This document shows positions 33,817-40,751 of a stretch of DNA of 49,631 nucleotides, in pieces. The notes below the pieces were generated by a model, which was given only the letters and a program-made list of their open reading frames with translations, did no database searches and was not told where the DNA came from. The DNA is taken from positions 1 to 49,631 of the IMG/VR virus record IMGVR_UViG_3300042477_000562; one strand, written 5' to 3'. Origin of the DNA: a virus. Each line of letters starts with the position of its first letter. Position 1 is the first letter of the stretch. Both the position numbers and the translations under genes were made by a program.

Positions 33817-34202
33817 GTTGCTTAGATTTTTAGTGGACACAAAGGGAATCGAACCCTAATCAGCCCCCTCGGGTTAGCCCCCGCCGCTTGTGTGCCCTGG
33901 TTGGCCCTTGAGATTCAGTCCGGGCACTAGGATACGAGCCTAGATGAGTTGTACCTCACCGCAGTTTGAACTTAGTTTCCCTCTCTAGTCGTCCCGTTGC
34001 AGAGACACCACTCGTTAACCCATGAGCTTACGCTGGGGAAAAGTATTGCAACTTTTCGGCTGTCACATCGGTCGCGCCATGTGCCTACATTTTTACTTCC
34101 TCCTGGAGATTTCGTTCTCCGCGTTCACCCCGTGAAGCTTGGGTCTCATCACCACTAACCATCCTTGATGAGCAATTCTAATGGATGACCTGGTCTGCTT
34201 CT
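33817..34202 (-). ncRNA. Structured non-coding RNA region with tRNA-like 3' end
   Basis: No convincing reading frame fills this 386-base stretch. Read on the - strand it holds a chain of stem-loops: 34105-34120 (GGAGA/TCTCC), 34064-34083 (CACAT/ATGTG), 34039-34056 (AAAAGT/ACTTTT), 33944-33959, 33927-33943 (CTAGG/CCTAG, seven-base loop) and 33892-33927 (GTGCCC/GGGCAC). It ends with a T-arm-like hairpin containing TTCGATT at about 33844-33857, then TGTGTCC, which can pair with GGGCACA at 33897-33891 like an acceptor stem. I could not fold a standard tRNA. It may hold interrupted tRNAs or a distinct phage RNA. Confidence 0.5.
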
Positions 34203-34499
34203 TTAATTCAAGATACACCAGTCTTCAGCAAGCATATCTGTCTGAGAGGCTAACCACCCAGTAAGAATCTTTTTATCCGCAGTAAACATTCGGATGCTTC
34301 CGAGTGCTTCAAATGAATCACCACCGATTTCTTTCTCGATTACTTCCCGTAAAGCGGGGTCATGAATGGCCTTAGTAGGAACCGTTCCGGCTGGTAATAA
34401 GAAAAGGAACATGTTCTTTCCATTCCATCCTGTACGTGCTACACGTTTTCCTTGTTTGAGAGCTTCTATAGCATCTCCGAACTTCAAGTTCTCTTGCAT
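34203..34499 (-). CDS. tad2: Tad2-like (DUF2829) anti-Thoeris protein candidate
   Basis: The N-terminus, LKFGDAIEALKQGKRVARTG followed by WNGKNMFLFLLPAG, is the signature of DUF2829. Members of this family include Tad2, which sequesters the cyclic nucleotide signal of the Thoeris defence system. The C-terminal part (KKILTGWLASQTDMLAEDW) also fits. At 98 residues the length is as expected. I chose ATG 34499; a longer frame starting in the tRNA-like gene is an artefact. It sits between two structured-RNA/tRNA loci, a typical place for accessory genes. The activity against Thoeris is inferred from the family. Confidence 0.82.
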   Translation of the reverse strand: MQENLKFGDAIEALKQGKRVARTGWNGKNMFLFLLPAGTVPTKAIHDPALREVIEKEIGGDSFEALGSIRMFTADKKILTGWLASQTDMLAEDWCILN

Positions 34500-34518
34500 G
34501 ATAGTTGTTTTTAAGTTA

Positions 34519-34635
34519 GGGAGGACGGTAGGATTCGAACCTACGACACACGGCACCAAAAGCAGTTAAGTTGCTGAGGTAACCTTTAAAACAGGCTACA
34601 CATATACGTTGCTCTACCACTGAGCTACGTCCTCC
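34519..34635 (-). tRNA. tRNA-like gene with a large insert (isotype uncertain)
   Basis: Acceptor stem GGAGGAC(G)/(C)GTCCTCC can form eight pairs. The D-arm is GCTC-AGTGGTA-GAGC and the T-arm GTAGG-TTCGAAT-CCTAC, all canonical. Between the D-arm and the T-arm there are 66 bases instead of about 23. In that stretch AGCCT-GTTTTAA-AGGTT forms a proper seven-base anticodon-type loop that would read TTT (Lys), but it is misplaced relative to the D-arm. So this is either an intron-bearing tRNA, a tRNA with odd geometry, or a degenerate copy. The 3' CCA is not encoded. Confidence 0.6.
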
Positions 34636-34636
34636 A

Positions 34637-34787
34637 TTTATGTTAGACCCTGACCCGGATTCGAACCGGTAAGTCCATGTTTTATAAAGCTTGCATGCAG
34701 AGGCTTCAACACAGGGTTTATTCCACACCGCTTTTCCATTCCGAGAGTGGTGAGCTCTCAACCGGTCCGTATATCGCCGGGGCATCT
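34637..34787 (-). ncRNA. tRNA-like structured region, unresolved
   Basis: On the - strand there is a D-arm-like stem (CCGG/CCGG with an 11-base loop) followed by GAGAG-CTCACCA-CTCTC, an anticodon-arm-like hairpin, near 34740-34775. About 100 bases later comes a T-arm-like hairpin, CCGG-TTCGAAT-CCGG (34652-34666). CAGGGTC after it can pair, apart from one A-C mismatch, with AACCCTG near 34718. The pieces do not combine into a standard tRNA. It could be one tRNA split by an insert, or remnants of two. Confidence 0.4.
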
Positions 34788-35165
34788 TTAGTCTTTTAGT
34801 TCTGTCCAGAATTGCTTGACCTGATTGTCTGTCATTTCTCCTTTGAGAAAGGCCATACACATGTCATAAAGAGTTTTCCATCTCCATTCTTTGGGCATAG
34901 GTTGTAGCGCATTCCAATGATTACTTGAGAATCTCCATCCTGCGCTTCCCATACGAAAAGTTACACACCAGATTTTAGCATCTCGACTATCGTATACACT
35001 GTCAATGTACTTTATATTCAGACCATGTGCACCAAACTTGCCCATGTTGTGGTAGATTTTGTTTCGGTCTTTTACCTGTTCATCCGACATCCATAGTGCA
35101 AACTTGTGATATTTTTGAGCAAAGTTCACAACCTCAGCAAACTGTTCAATAGTCATCGCTTCCAT
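34788..35165 (-). CDS. Hypothetical protein (125 aa)
   Basis: Unrecognised. Rich in tryptophan and aromatic residues in the C-terminal half (MGSAGWRFSSNHWNAL). It is the last protein gene before the tRNA-like region and overlaps the upstream gene by 13 bases. Confidence 0.6.
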   Translation of the reverse strand: MEAMTIEQFAEVVNFAQKYHKFALWMSDEQVKDRNKIYHNMGKFGAHGLNIKYIDSVYDSRDAKIWCVTFRMGSAGWRFSSNHWNALQPMPKEWRWKTLYDMCMAFLKGEMTDNQVKQFWTELKD

Positions 35166-35893
35166 AGCTTCTTTGTTTTTGCGATTTGTGTGAGTTTTCT
35201 CCTGTTAAACAGGATAGGAAGTTGCCACTTGGAATCAGCTACGAGGCTTTCCGCATACTTACCTTGCATCTTGATCTTCTTAAAAGGCTTTCCCTTTTGA
35301 GTCAGTAAGATTGCAAAAGCTCTTTTGTAGAGCTTCTTTATCTTGCGAGGAGTACGCTTTTCCTGTAGCCATCTGCTGAGATACTTCTTAGGAATATTCT
35401 GTGCATGCTTCTTGCAGTAGATGTTACCTTTGGTATCGCTCATCCAGTTAGTAGGAACTTTGCACTTACAACACTTGTTCAGTATAGGAAGAACTCCCGA
35501 TTTAGAAAGAGTGCAGCGTTTACAGTATCCATAACCATCTTTCCTACCACGAGCTTCAAACTCATGTCCGGGACAGTTAAGAATACCGAGCCATTTCTGA
35601 TAAGCTTTTTCTTCAGCTTCTTCCACTGTTTTACCTTCGCCTCTGATAAAGCATGAAGGATTCTTAGGAAAAGCCTCGAAGAAAGCTGTAGTGTAAGTTT
35701 CTTCATGAGCTGTGGCTTCAGCCAATTCTTCTAGAGGATTTTCTCCTCCTAGTACTTTACCTAAGGAACCTTTTCCACCTAGGACAATACCTGAGTCGCC
35801 GCATTGCACTCCGCAATCTTCTGGCCATGGTTGAAGACAATCATAAGGTTTACCGAATGATCTTCGTGCTTGTTTTTGAGTTTGTGTTTCCAT
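35153..35893 (-). CDS. Cysteine-rich zinc-binding protein (246 aa)
   Basis: The central part has several knuckles (CPGHEFEARGRKDGYGYCKR, then CCKCKVPTN and IYCKKH) that would hold one or two zinc ions. An aspartate/glutamate-rich N-terminal half precedes it, and the C-terminal 90 residues are strongly basic (KRTPRKIKKLYKRAF). This pattern suggests nucleic-acid binding. Not assigned to a family. It is followed by a four-gene run with short overlaps. Confidence 0.65.
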   Translation of the reverse strand: METQTQKQARRSFGKPYDCLQPWPEDCGVQCGDSGIVLGGKGSLGKVLGGENPLEELAEATAHEETYTTAFFEAFPKNPSCFIRGEGKTVEEAEEKAYQKWLGILNCPGHEFEARGRKDGYGYCKRCTLSKSGVLPILNKCCKCKVPTNWMSDTKGNIYCKKHAQNIPKKYLSRWLQEKRTPRKIKKLYKRAFAILLTQKGKPFKKIKMQGKYAESLVADSKWQLPILFNRRKLTQIAKTKKLWKR

Positions 35894-36114
35894 TACCAGT
35901 CCTGATTAGGTGCTTCATCTTTGACAATAACTTTTCCCTCTTTGTTGAGTTCAGCGTTGAAGTAAGCCTTTGGGCGACCCTTAAGCACCTTCATTAAAGG
36001 CTCGACTTCATCACGCTTATCAGTCTCATAATAGACCCTTCTTGAACGGTCGTAAATAAGACAGCGCCCTATTCCATCAGAGGAAAACTGGCTGGATTGT
36101 ATTTTGACAATCAT
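35893..36114 (-). CDS. Small hypothetical protein (73 aa)
   Basis: Unrecognised; beta-rich N-terminus (MIVKIQSSQF) and a helix. It shares one base with the stop/start of the downstream gene, so it is coupled to it. Confidence 0.55.
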   Translation of the reverse strand: MIVKIQSSQFSSDGIGRCLIYDRSRRVYYETDKRDEVEPLMKVLKGRPKAYFNAELNKEGKVIVKDEAPNQDW

Positions 36115-36140
36115 AACTTAGCTTTTTATGTAGACCTGAA

Positions 36141-36359
36141 TCAGCGGTCACTTCCTGCGGGTTTAATGAGTCCCTGCTCTATCATTGCATTTGCTTGCCG
36201 GCCAAACCAGCCTTGGAGACGCCAAGCTAAACCTGTATCAACAAGATGTTGCCAAGCTGCAAGTACTTTCTTTTCATCCTTTTCTTCGATGAAACCTTCG
36301 GCTATTCCTATAGCGGTGAAATCATCCCACGCTTTAGAGGTTGTGCTATTGGTGCTCAT
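36141..36359 (-). CDS. Small hypothetical protein (72 aa)
   Basis: Unrecognised, helical (AWQHLVDTGLAWRLQGWFGR). This segment recurs, as I recall, in many small proteins of phage early regions. The start overlaps the end of the upstream gene by 14 bases. Confidence 0.6.
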   Translation of the reverse strand: MSTNSTTSKAWDDFTAIGIAEGFIEEKDEKKVLAAWQHLVDTGLAWRLQGWFGRQANAMIEQGLIKPAGSDR

Positions 36360-36825
36360 ACTTGTTGAGTTTAGTTACGAGCTCCGATATGGTAGCTCTG
36401 AGATTATTATTTGTCTTCTTTTCCTTCTCGAGTTGAGCGTTGAGTTGTTTGTATAGAGTTTCACTTTTTACTTGCTTGCGTGCGTCACGATCCAGCTCTT
36501 GATTATAGTTGATCGTCATCTGCTTGATCTTATCTTCAAGCTCTTCAATGTAAGATTCTTTTTCTCCCAGCTGTCTTTTAAGCTCTTTGAGCATGATGAA
36601 GTCTGGTATTTTCTCAGGTGGCGGAGCATCATCTCCTTCTCTTTTCCACCTTATCTGAAGGCTTACCACATCTTTTTCTCGATAGAGCCATTGCTTAGCT
36701 CTTTTTACATCTTCTGTGGTATGTTTGTCCTTCACCGGGTACAAAACAAAACGAGCCCCTTTAGGGCCCGTTATGTAAGATTCGTACTCGATCCTTGGAT
36801 CAGTAAGCGTTTCTTCTAGTATCAT
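36346..36825 (-). CDS. Coiled-coil protein (159 aa)
   Basis: The N-terminal third is a small alpha/beta part (RIEYESYITGPKGARFVLYP); residues about 80-155 form a long coiled coil (LKRQLGEKESYIEELEDKIK and following heptads). Function unknown. Overlaps both neighbours. Confidence 0.65.
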   Translation of the reverse strand: MILEETLTDPRIEYESYITGPKGARFVLYPVKDKHTTEDVKRAKQWLYREKDVVSLQIRWKREGDDAPPPEKIPDFIMLKELKRQLGEKESYIEELEDKIKQMTINYNQELDRDARKQVKSETLYKQLNAQLEKEKKTNNNLRATISELVTKLNKYEHQ

Positions 36826-37133
36826 GCTGGCTGCAGTTGTTCTGCTGCTTCCTTCTTAGCTTCCTCCAAGAGTTTCTCTAGTTGCATTTCAAGCAACATG
36901 TCGTCTGTAACAACGATTCCAAAACGTCTCGCTGCAAAGTATTGGTAAGGGAAGCAGTCGTCAATGTTTAATTCCTGAAGCTTGTATCCAAGCATGCCTC
37001 CCTGAATGAGCATCTTTGTTACCTCTATAACGGTATACTCCTGACCATGCTTTACCCACTTCGATGTAGGGATTCCATCCGGTCGGAATTTGTCATCTAT
37101 ACAGATGACCTTAAAGGGTACTTTGATCTCCAT
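36822..37133 (-). CDS. Hypothetical protein (103 aa)
   Basis: Unrecognised. A beta-rich first half (VPFKVICIDDKFRPDG) resembles small SH3-like phage proteins, the second half is helical and acidic. The start overlaps the upstream gene by 23 bases. Confidence 0.6.
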   Translation of the reverse strand: MEIKVPFKVICIDDKFRPDGIPTSKWVKHGQEYTVIEVTKMLIQGGMLGYKLQELNIDDCFPYQYFAARRFGIVVTDDMLLEMQLEKLLEEAKKEAAEQLQPA

Positions 37134-37404
37134 CTTCTGGTGGTGTGTAACCTGGATTCCATTCCGGGTTTGTTGAATACTGTGCTACGAATTGATTTTT
37201 CTCCACAGCTGCTTGACGCAGTTCTTTGTGGTAAGTTTCTTCTGAGCGAGGATCTGTGGTTTCAGCAGGCTCTCCGAATGGTATCCATTCTTCGTCACAC
37301 TGTCTTACTCCTACAAATAATCCGGTTGGATGTTGCTCAGTATAAAATTGCAGCCTTCTCTTGCTGCCATCTTGTTGGGGGATTTCTACTGATGTTACTG
37401 GCAT
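37111..37404 (-). CDS. Hypothetical protein with leaderless-type promoter (97 aa)
   Basis: Unrecognised. I chose ATG 37404 (MPVTSVEIPQQ) because a -7 element TATATTTG ends four bases upstream; the longer frame from 37455 runs through the promoter. A beta-rich domain is followed by a helix. It heads a short run with the next three downstream genes. Confidence 0.65.
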   Translation of the reverse strand: MPVTSVEIPQQDGSKRRLQFYTEQHPTGLFVGVRQCDEEWIPFGEPAETTDPRSEETYHKELRQAAVEKNQFVAQYSTNPEWNPGYTPPEDGDQSTL

Positions 37405-37408
37405 AGCG

Positions 37409-37416
37409 CAAATATA
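37409..37416 (-). promoter_or_regulatory. -7 element TATATTTG, leaderless spacing
   Basis: TATATTTG on the - strand, four bases before the ATG at 37404. It matches TAnnTTTG of Bacteroidota promoters. No clear -33 element was found. Confidence 0.6.
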
Positions 37417-37420
37417 AGGA

Positions 37421-37594
37421 TTAATTAGACTTGACCTTCTTGTCACACCGAACACATTTCCAGGTTGGGACTCCGGTCTTTTTTCCGGAGCCCTTCATCA
37501 TCTGGAATACGTGTAGTTCACCTGAAGGACAGTGTCTTTTGTCAAAACCTTCAAGAGCCTTTGCTAGAGCCCCTATTCCTTCCTTCTGATTCAT
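37421..37594 (-). CDS. Small zinc-ribbon-like protein (57 aa)
   Basis: MNQKEGIGALAKALEGF begins the protein, then RHCPSGELHVF and WKCVRCDKK give three cysteines and two histidines that could bind zinc. The ATG is four bases after a TATATTTG promoter element. Its start overlaps the end of the upstream gene by 44 bases in another frame. It fills a region otherwise without a gene; codon pattern and promoter support it. Confidence 0.65.
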   Translation of the reverse strand: MNQKEGIGALAKALEGFDKRHCPSGELHVFQMMKGSGKKTGVPTWKCVRCDKKVKSN

Positions 37595-37766
37595 GATGCA
37601 AATATAGTCTGTTTATGAATGCATCAGCTGCTCTAACGGCTTTGTCTGCCACCTTATCATAATCGACATTACCTTGGTTATCTTTAAGGTTGATGTCCAT
37701 AAGCATTGTGTCGTAGATTCGTTGAGCAGTTTCGTATCGGCGCTGATCTTTTAGTGAATCCTCCAT
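37551..37766 (-). CDS. Small hypothetical protein (71 aa)
   Basis: Unrecognised helical protein (VADKAVRAADAFINRLY). The pattern of a D-x-D-K-V-A helix is common in small phage early proteins. Its last 44 bases contain the promoter and start of the following gene. Overlaps the upstream gene by 16 bases. Confidence 0.6.
   Translation of the reverse strand: MEDSLKDQRRYETAQRIYDTMLMDINLKDNQGNVDYDKVADKAVRAADAFINRLYLHHESEGRNRGSSKGS
37599..37606 (-). promoter_or_regulatory. -7 element TATATTTG, leaderless spacing
   Basis: TATATTTG on the - strand, four bases before the ATG at 37594, inside the end of the upstream gene. Same spacing as at 37409 and 29607. Confidence 0.6.
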
Positions 37767-38122
37767 ATGCGAGCGTTCACATAGTTACCCTGGTTATCCT
37801 TGAAGGTTTTCAGAGTGATTGCAAAATTCTTGGGGAATCTGCTGTCTTCCGCGATAAGACGTCTCACACCTAATACAAGGTTTGATGCATCCGATGCTTT
37901 CTCAGCAATACTCTTAGGAATAAGAATAGAGACTTCTTTATCGACAGGAAGCTCTTTCACTCGCTCAAGCAGCTGTTGAATATGCAAGCTTGATGAAGAG
38001 CGATTAGCTGTTAATACAACACCTGACTCAATCTCGAAAGGATTATCTCCGAGATCAGCCTTCTTTACAGCGACAGACTTTACTGGCTTTTTAGCCCCAG
38101 CAGGCTTTCTTCTGTTTGACAT
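37751..38122 (-). CDS. Hypothetical protein (123 aa)
   Basis: Unrecognised. A basic, alanine-rich N-terminal tail (KPAGAKKPVKSVAVKK) is followed by an alpha/beta domain ending in a beta strand (YVNARIWRIH). The tail suggests nucleic-acid binding. It is preceded by the tRNA-Leu-like gene. Confidence 0.6.
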   Translation of the reverse strand: MSNRRKPAGAKKPVKSVAVKKADLGDNPFEIESGVVLTANRSSSSLHIQQLLERVKELPVDKEVSILIPKSIAEKASDASNLVLGVRRLIAEDSRFPKNFAITLKTFKDNQGNYVNARIWRIH

Positions 38123-38144
38123 AGCGATGATTTTTAGAAATTAG

Positions 38145-38312
38145 TACTACCGGCAGGAGTCGAACCTGCATGACCGTCGTCACCTGATCAAGGTCCTACC
38201 CTCAAGGAGTAGAGTCTTTATCCCTACGTACCACTCAGCTGAGCATTATTAGGTGCCGGGAAGCACATGCCGCGCTTCAAAGTGGAGCGTCTGCCAATTC
38301 CGCCACGGTAGC
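38145..38312 (-). tRNA. tRNA-Leu-like gene with about 80-base insert
   Basis: The 5' part, GCTACCG then TGGCGGAATTGGCAGACGC, is the acceptor and D-arm typical of tRNA-Leu. The 3' part has T-arm GCAGG-TTCGACT-CCTGC and CGGTAGT, which pairs with the 5' strand over six or seven bases (one G-T). A hairpin TGAC-GACG-GTCA just before the T-arm could be the long variable arm of a class II tRNA. The whole is 168 bases, about 80 more than a tRNA-Leu. CCACT after the D-arm can pair with AGTGG further on, but the anticodon cannot be placed with certainty. It may hold an intron. It starts two bases after the stop of the helicase gene. Confidence 0.7.
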
Positions 38313-38313
38313 T

Positions 38314-39411
38314 TTACCATTGCTGGTAAGAAATTTTGCTAGGATCTCTGTCTTCAAGAGCAGATTTGACCCACCTTTCATCAACAGTATCTCGATAGCA
38401 TAGGATATGGATTGTTGCGACATCATCCGGATTTAATCTCAGCAATCTTCCGATTCTCTGAGAAGCTTTTCGCTCGTTTCCATAAGCATGCAGGATTATA
38501 CCCTCTCTAAGATTAGGGATATTTACACCTTCATTCAACTGTAGTACAGCTGAGAGTCGGTTTATTTCTCCCTTCTTAAATAGGATGAGGTTATCCTCTG
38601 AATCAGGGTTACCGCTATGGTAACTGTGAGAACACAATCTGTCTGCTTGATCCTGCGTATTAGCAAAGATTATGTGTTTGTCCGTTATTCGAGAGGCAAT
38701 TTTTGCTGCTAGTACTTCCTTACTTGGAAAATCCATCATAGACTTCATCCTCATCACACTCATGATTTGCTGTTCTTTTTTGTGAGCAGCTGCATCAAGT
38801 CTTTGACTCCAGTACTGATAAGTTGCAAGTTCAGACGTATACCATACTTTTCCTTTACGCTCTACACGCATAGTCTTGTTAGGATCTAGCGAGAGCATAT
38901 GGATGATGATCTTGTAGTCGTTCAATACCTTATCACCTACTGCATCCTCCATCTCATACTCATACACAATAGGGCAAAACTGGGAAACCATCTTGCCTTT
39001 TTCGGATTTCTCCCAACGAGGCGGTGTTCCTGTTAAACCTAAGATCTTGCCGGTATGATTCCTCAACCATTCTTCGTGAGTATACAATAACGAGTGACAT
39101 TCATCAAGGTAGACTACATCGTAATCGCTATCCTGTTTTGGAAGAGATAGGTAAGTAGTAAAGTGCATATGTGGTATAAGGTACTCATAGCCGTATTGTT
39201 TAGCCTGTTCTATCCACTCATCGTGTATAGAGATCTTCGGTGCAACAATCAAAAACTTGGAGTAGTCTGTGTAATTTTCAGCCATGTGCTTAATACCAAG
39301 TAAGGTTTTTCCAACACCCATTGATAAATACACACCGGCTCTTCGTAGAGGTAGTACTTTAGCAAGAGCTTCACCTTGTACGCGGGTTTTGATTTGGTCT
39401 CTTGTTTCCAT
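38314..39411 (-). CDS. SF2 DNA/RNA helicase
   Basis: DEAD/DEAH-type superfamily 2 helicase: Walker A SMGVGKTLLG (residues 30-39), motif II YLDECHSL, motif III LTGTPPR and motif VI QRIGRLLRLNP. Two RecA folds fit in 365 residues with no extra domains. Such enzymes remodel DNA during phage replication, recombination or repair. It is preceded by an unknown gene 11 bases away and followed at once by the tRNA-Leu-like gene. Confidence 0.9.
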   Translation of the reverse strand: METRDQIKTRVQGEALAKVLPLRRAGVYLSMGVGKTLLGIKHMAENYTDYSKFLIVAPKISIHDEWIEQAKQYGYEYLIPHMHFTTYLSLPKQDSDYDVVYLDECHSLLYTHEEWLRNHTGKILGLTGTPPRWEKSEKGKMVSQFCPIVYEYEMEDAVGDKVLNDYKIIIHMLSLDPNKTMRVERKGKVWYTSELATYQYWSQRLDAAAHKKEQQIMSVMRMKSMMDFPSKEVLAAKIASRITDKHIIFANTQDQADRLCSHSYHSGNPDSEDNLILFKKGEINRLSAVLQLNEGVNIPNLREGIILHAYGNERKASQRIGRLLRLNPDDVATIHILCYRDTVDERWVKSALEDRDPSKISYQQW

Positions 39412-39422
39412 GCTATAGTTGT

Positions 39423-39761
39423 TTAGTAGATTCTCCTGAAGTATAGTTCAGTTGGCATATAACCACCGAACACGAATTTGGTGACATCGCATAACCAGAT
39501 CTCCTTAGGGAAATCTTTGTTACCATATGTCTTGTATATCGCTCCTCCTTCTTTTGGCGTATGCTCTTTTAGAGTGAGACGATAGAAATCATCGATTGGT
39601 GCTTGAGCTACTTTTAAAGATACCTTATCAGCTCCTAGAGCTAATGCATCCAAAAGTTTGTCAGCTCCGGCAACCATGGCCAGGTCAGCTTTGCTTCCTG
39701 TCCATTCAGGTAGGACGATGAACCATCCTGCTTTTTCCTTTTCAAAGTGTAGTGTTTTCAT
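39423..39761 (-). CDS. DUF6717-like protein (112 aa)
   Basis: GWFIVLPEWTGSKADLAMVA followed by GADKLLDALA closely recalls DUF6717 proteins of Bacteroidota genomes and phages; the function of that family is unknown. The assignment is from memory. It overlaps the upstream gene by four bases. Confidence 0.6.
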   Translation of the reverse strand: MKTLHFEKEKAGWFIVLPEWTGSKADLAMVAGADKLLDALALGADKVSLKVAQAPIDDFYRLTLKEHTPKEGGAIYKTYGNKDFPKEIWLCDVTKFVFGGYMPTELYFRRIY

Positions 39762-40162
39762 GACTCTGCTTTTGGTGTCATATCTGCTACAGGCAATCCT
39801 AAAGCTTTGGCCAAAGAAATATCGATAAAAGCCGCTCCTTTATCGCAGACGTCTTCTGTAAATATTTCTCGAGCTTTGTCCATTCGCAGTACCCATTGAT
39901 GGCCAGATCGCCAAGGATTATCTTTATCATCAGTCTTTTCTTCTATTACACCGATGATGAGAAATCCCTTGCTCATTAGGTCTTTACATTGATCGCAGGG
40001 TTCAGGAAGAAATCCGATCACCTTGCCATGCATTGCTTCTACCTTTTCAGCCATGGATACAGTCAGCCTTGTATTCATCACAATTGGTCCATCATAAATG
40101 GTTCCGCATAGACGACAGGCTTCTTTGACTAAAGCTACTCCTAGTTCATTTTTCTTGCTCAT
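39758..40162 (-). CDS. Cysteine-containing conserved protein (134 aa)
   Basis: EACRLCGTIYDGPI and EPCDQCKDLMSKG give two CxxC pairs, a probable zinc site. The core alternates strands and helices and is of a type I remember from phage and Bacteroidota genomes without known function. ATG 40162 was chosen over 40174 since the former gives a clean MSKKNELG start; either is possible. Confidence 0.6.
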   Translation of the reverse strand: MSKKNELGVALVKEACRLCGTIYDGPIVMNTRLTVSMAEKVEAMHGKVIGFLPEPCDQCKDLMSKGFLIIGVIEEKTDDKDNPWRSGHQWVLRMDKAREIFTEDVCDKGAAFIDISLAKALGLPVADMTPKAES

Positions 40163-40175
40163 AACTGTTGACAAA

Positions 40176-40478
40176 TTAGCCTGTGAATGCTTCCCGGCAT
40201 TGTAGGAAGTCGAGCTCTATGACTCGATTGAATTGTTTGTACGCTGGTGTGAAACCGTATACGTCATAGATCATAACGGTTGCTTGTTCTATTCTCTCAC
40301 AGCCAAAGCCTCCGTCATTGACGGAGCGCTTAATGGCGTTGTGAGTTAATTTTAAAGCAGGTATAAAGACAGGCGTCATCGACACTGTACCTATCGCTCC
40401 ACCCCAGGCTTTGATCAGGACTTCACCTCTGATCTCGTACCCTCGATGATCGAGAGATATCTGTTTTAGCTTACCCAT
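40176..40478 (-). CDS. Hypothetical protein (100 aa)
   Basis: Unrecognised; beta-rich with conserved-looking glycines (RGEVLIKAWGGAIGTVSMTP). One base separates it from the cold-shock gene upstream. Confidence 0.6.
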   Translation of the reverse strand: MGKLKQISLDHRGYEIRGEVLIKAWGGAIGTVSMTPVFIPALKLTHNAIKRSVNDGGFGCERIEQATVMIYDVYGFTPAYKQFNRVIELDFLQCREAFTG

Positions 40479-40479
40479 G

Positions 40480-40671
40480 TTAGATTTTACTCACATTGGT
40501 AGCTTGATCACCTTTCTTTCCTTTGGTGACCTCGAAGGTTACACGATCTCCGGTTTTGATGTCACCCTTACAATTTGTGATGTGCACAAATACTTCTGTT
40601 TGGGATGCGTCATCTGTGATGAAGCCGTAGCCTTTGTCTTCTTTGAAGAACTTTACTGTTCCAGTTTTCAT
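40480..40671 (-). CDS. Cold-shock domain protein
   Basis: Standard CspA fold: TGTVKFFKEDKGYGFITDD contains RNP1 (KGYGFI), followed by VFVHIT (RNP2) and a final strand. It binds single-stranded RNA or DNA and melts structure in RNA. At 63 residues from ATG 40671 it matches the family; an ATG at 40701 would add ten residues. It could help translate phage mRNA or keep nucleic acid single-stranded. Confidence 0.9.
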   Translation of the reverse strand: MKTGTVKFFKEDKGYGFITDDASQTEVFVHITNCKGDIKTGDRVTFEVTKGKKGDQATNVSKI

Positions 40672-40751
40672 TTGGTTAATGTTACTCTTGTCGATCGCCA
40701 ATAGTTATTCTGCAAGATCAGGACGATCGTTACTGTTCCTGCAGGTTGAGA

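Noticed and set aside
33927-33943. T-arm of a further tRNA (CTAGG-CTCGTAT-CCTAG)
   Set aside because: The loop lacks the invariant A58 and the TTC start, and no matching acceptor strand was found.
33817-34202. tmRNA or RNase P RNA
   Set aside because: GGGGCTGATT and GTCCGGGCAC resemble pieces of these RNAs, but the order, strand and spacing of the other conserved parts do not fit.
34500-34559. Longer start for the Tad2-like gene
   Set aside because: The extension runs into the 3' end of the tRNA-like gene and does not match the family N-terminus.
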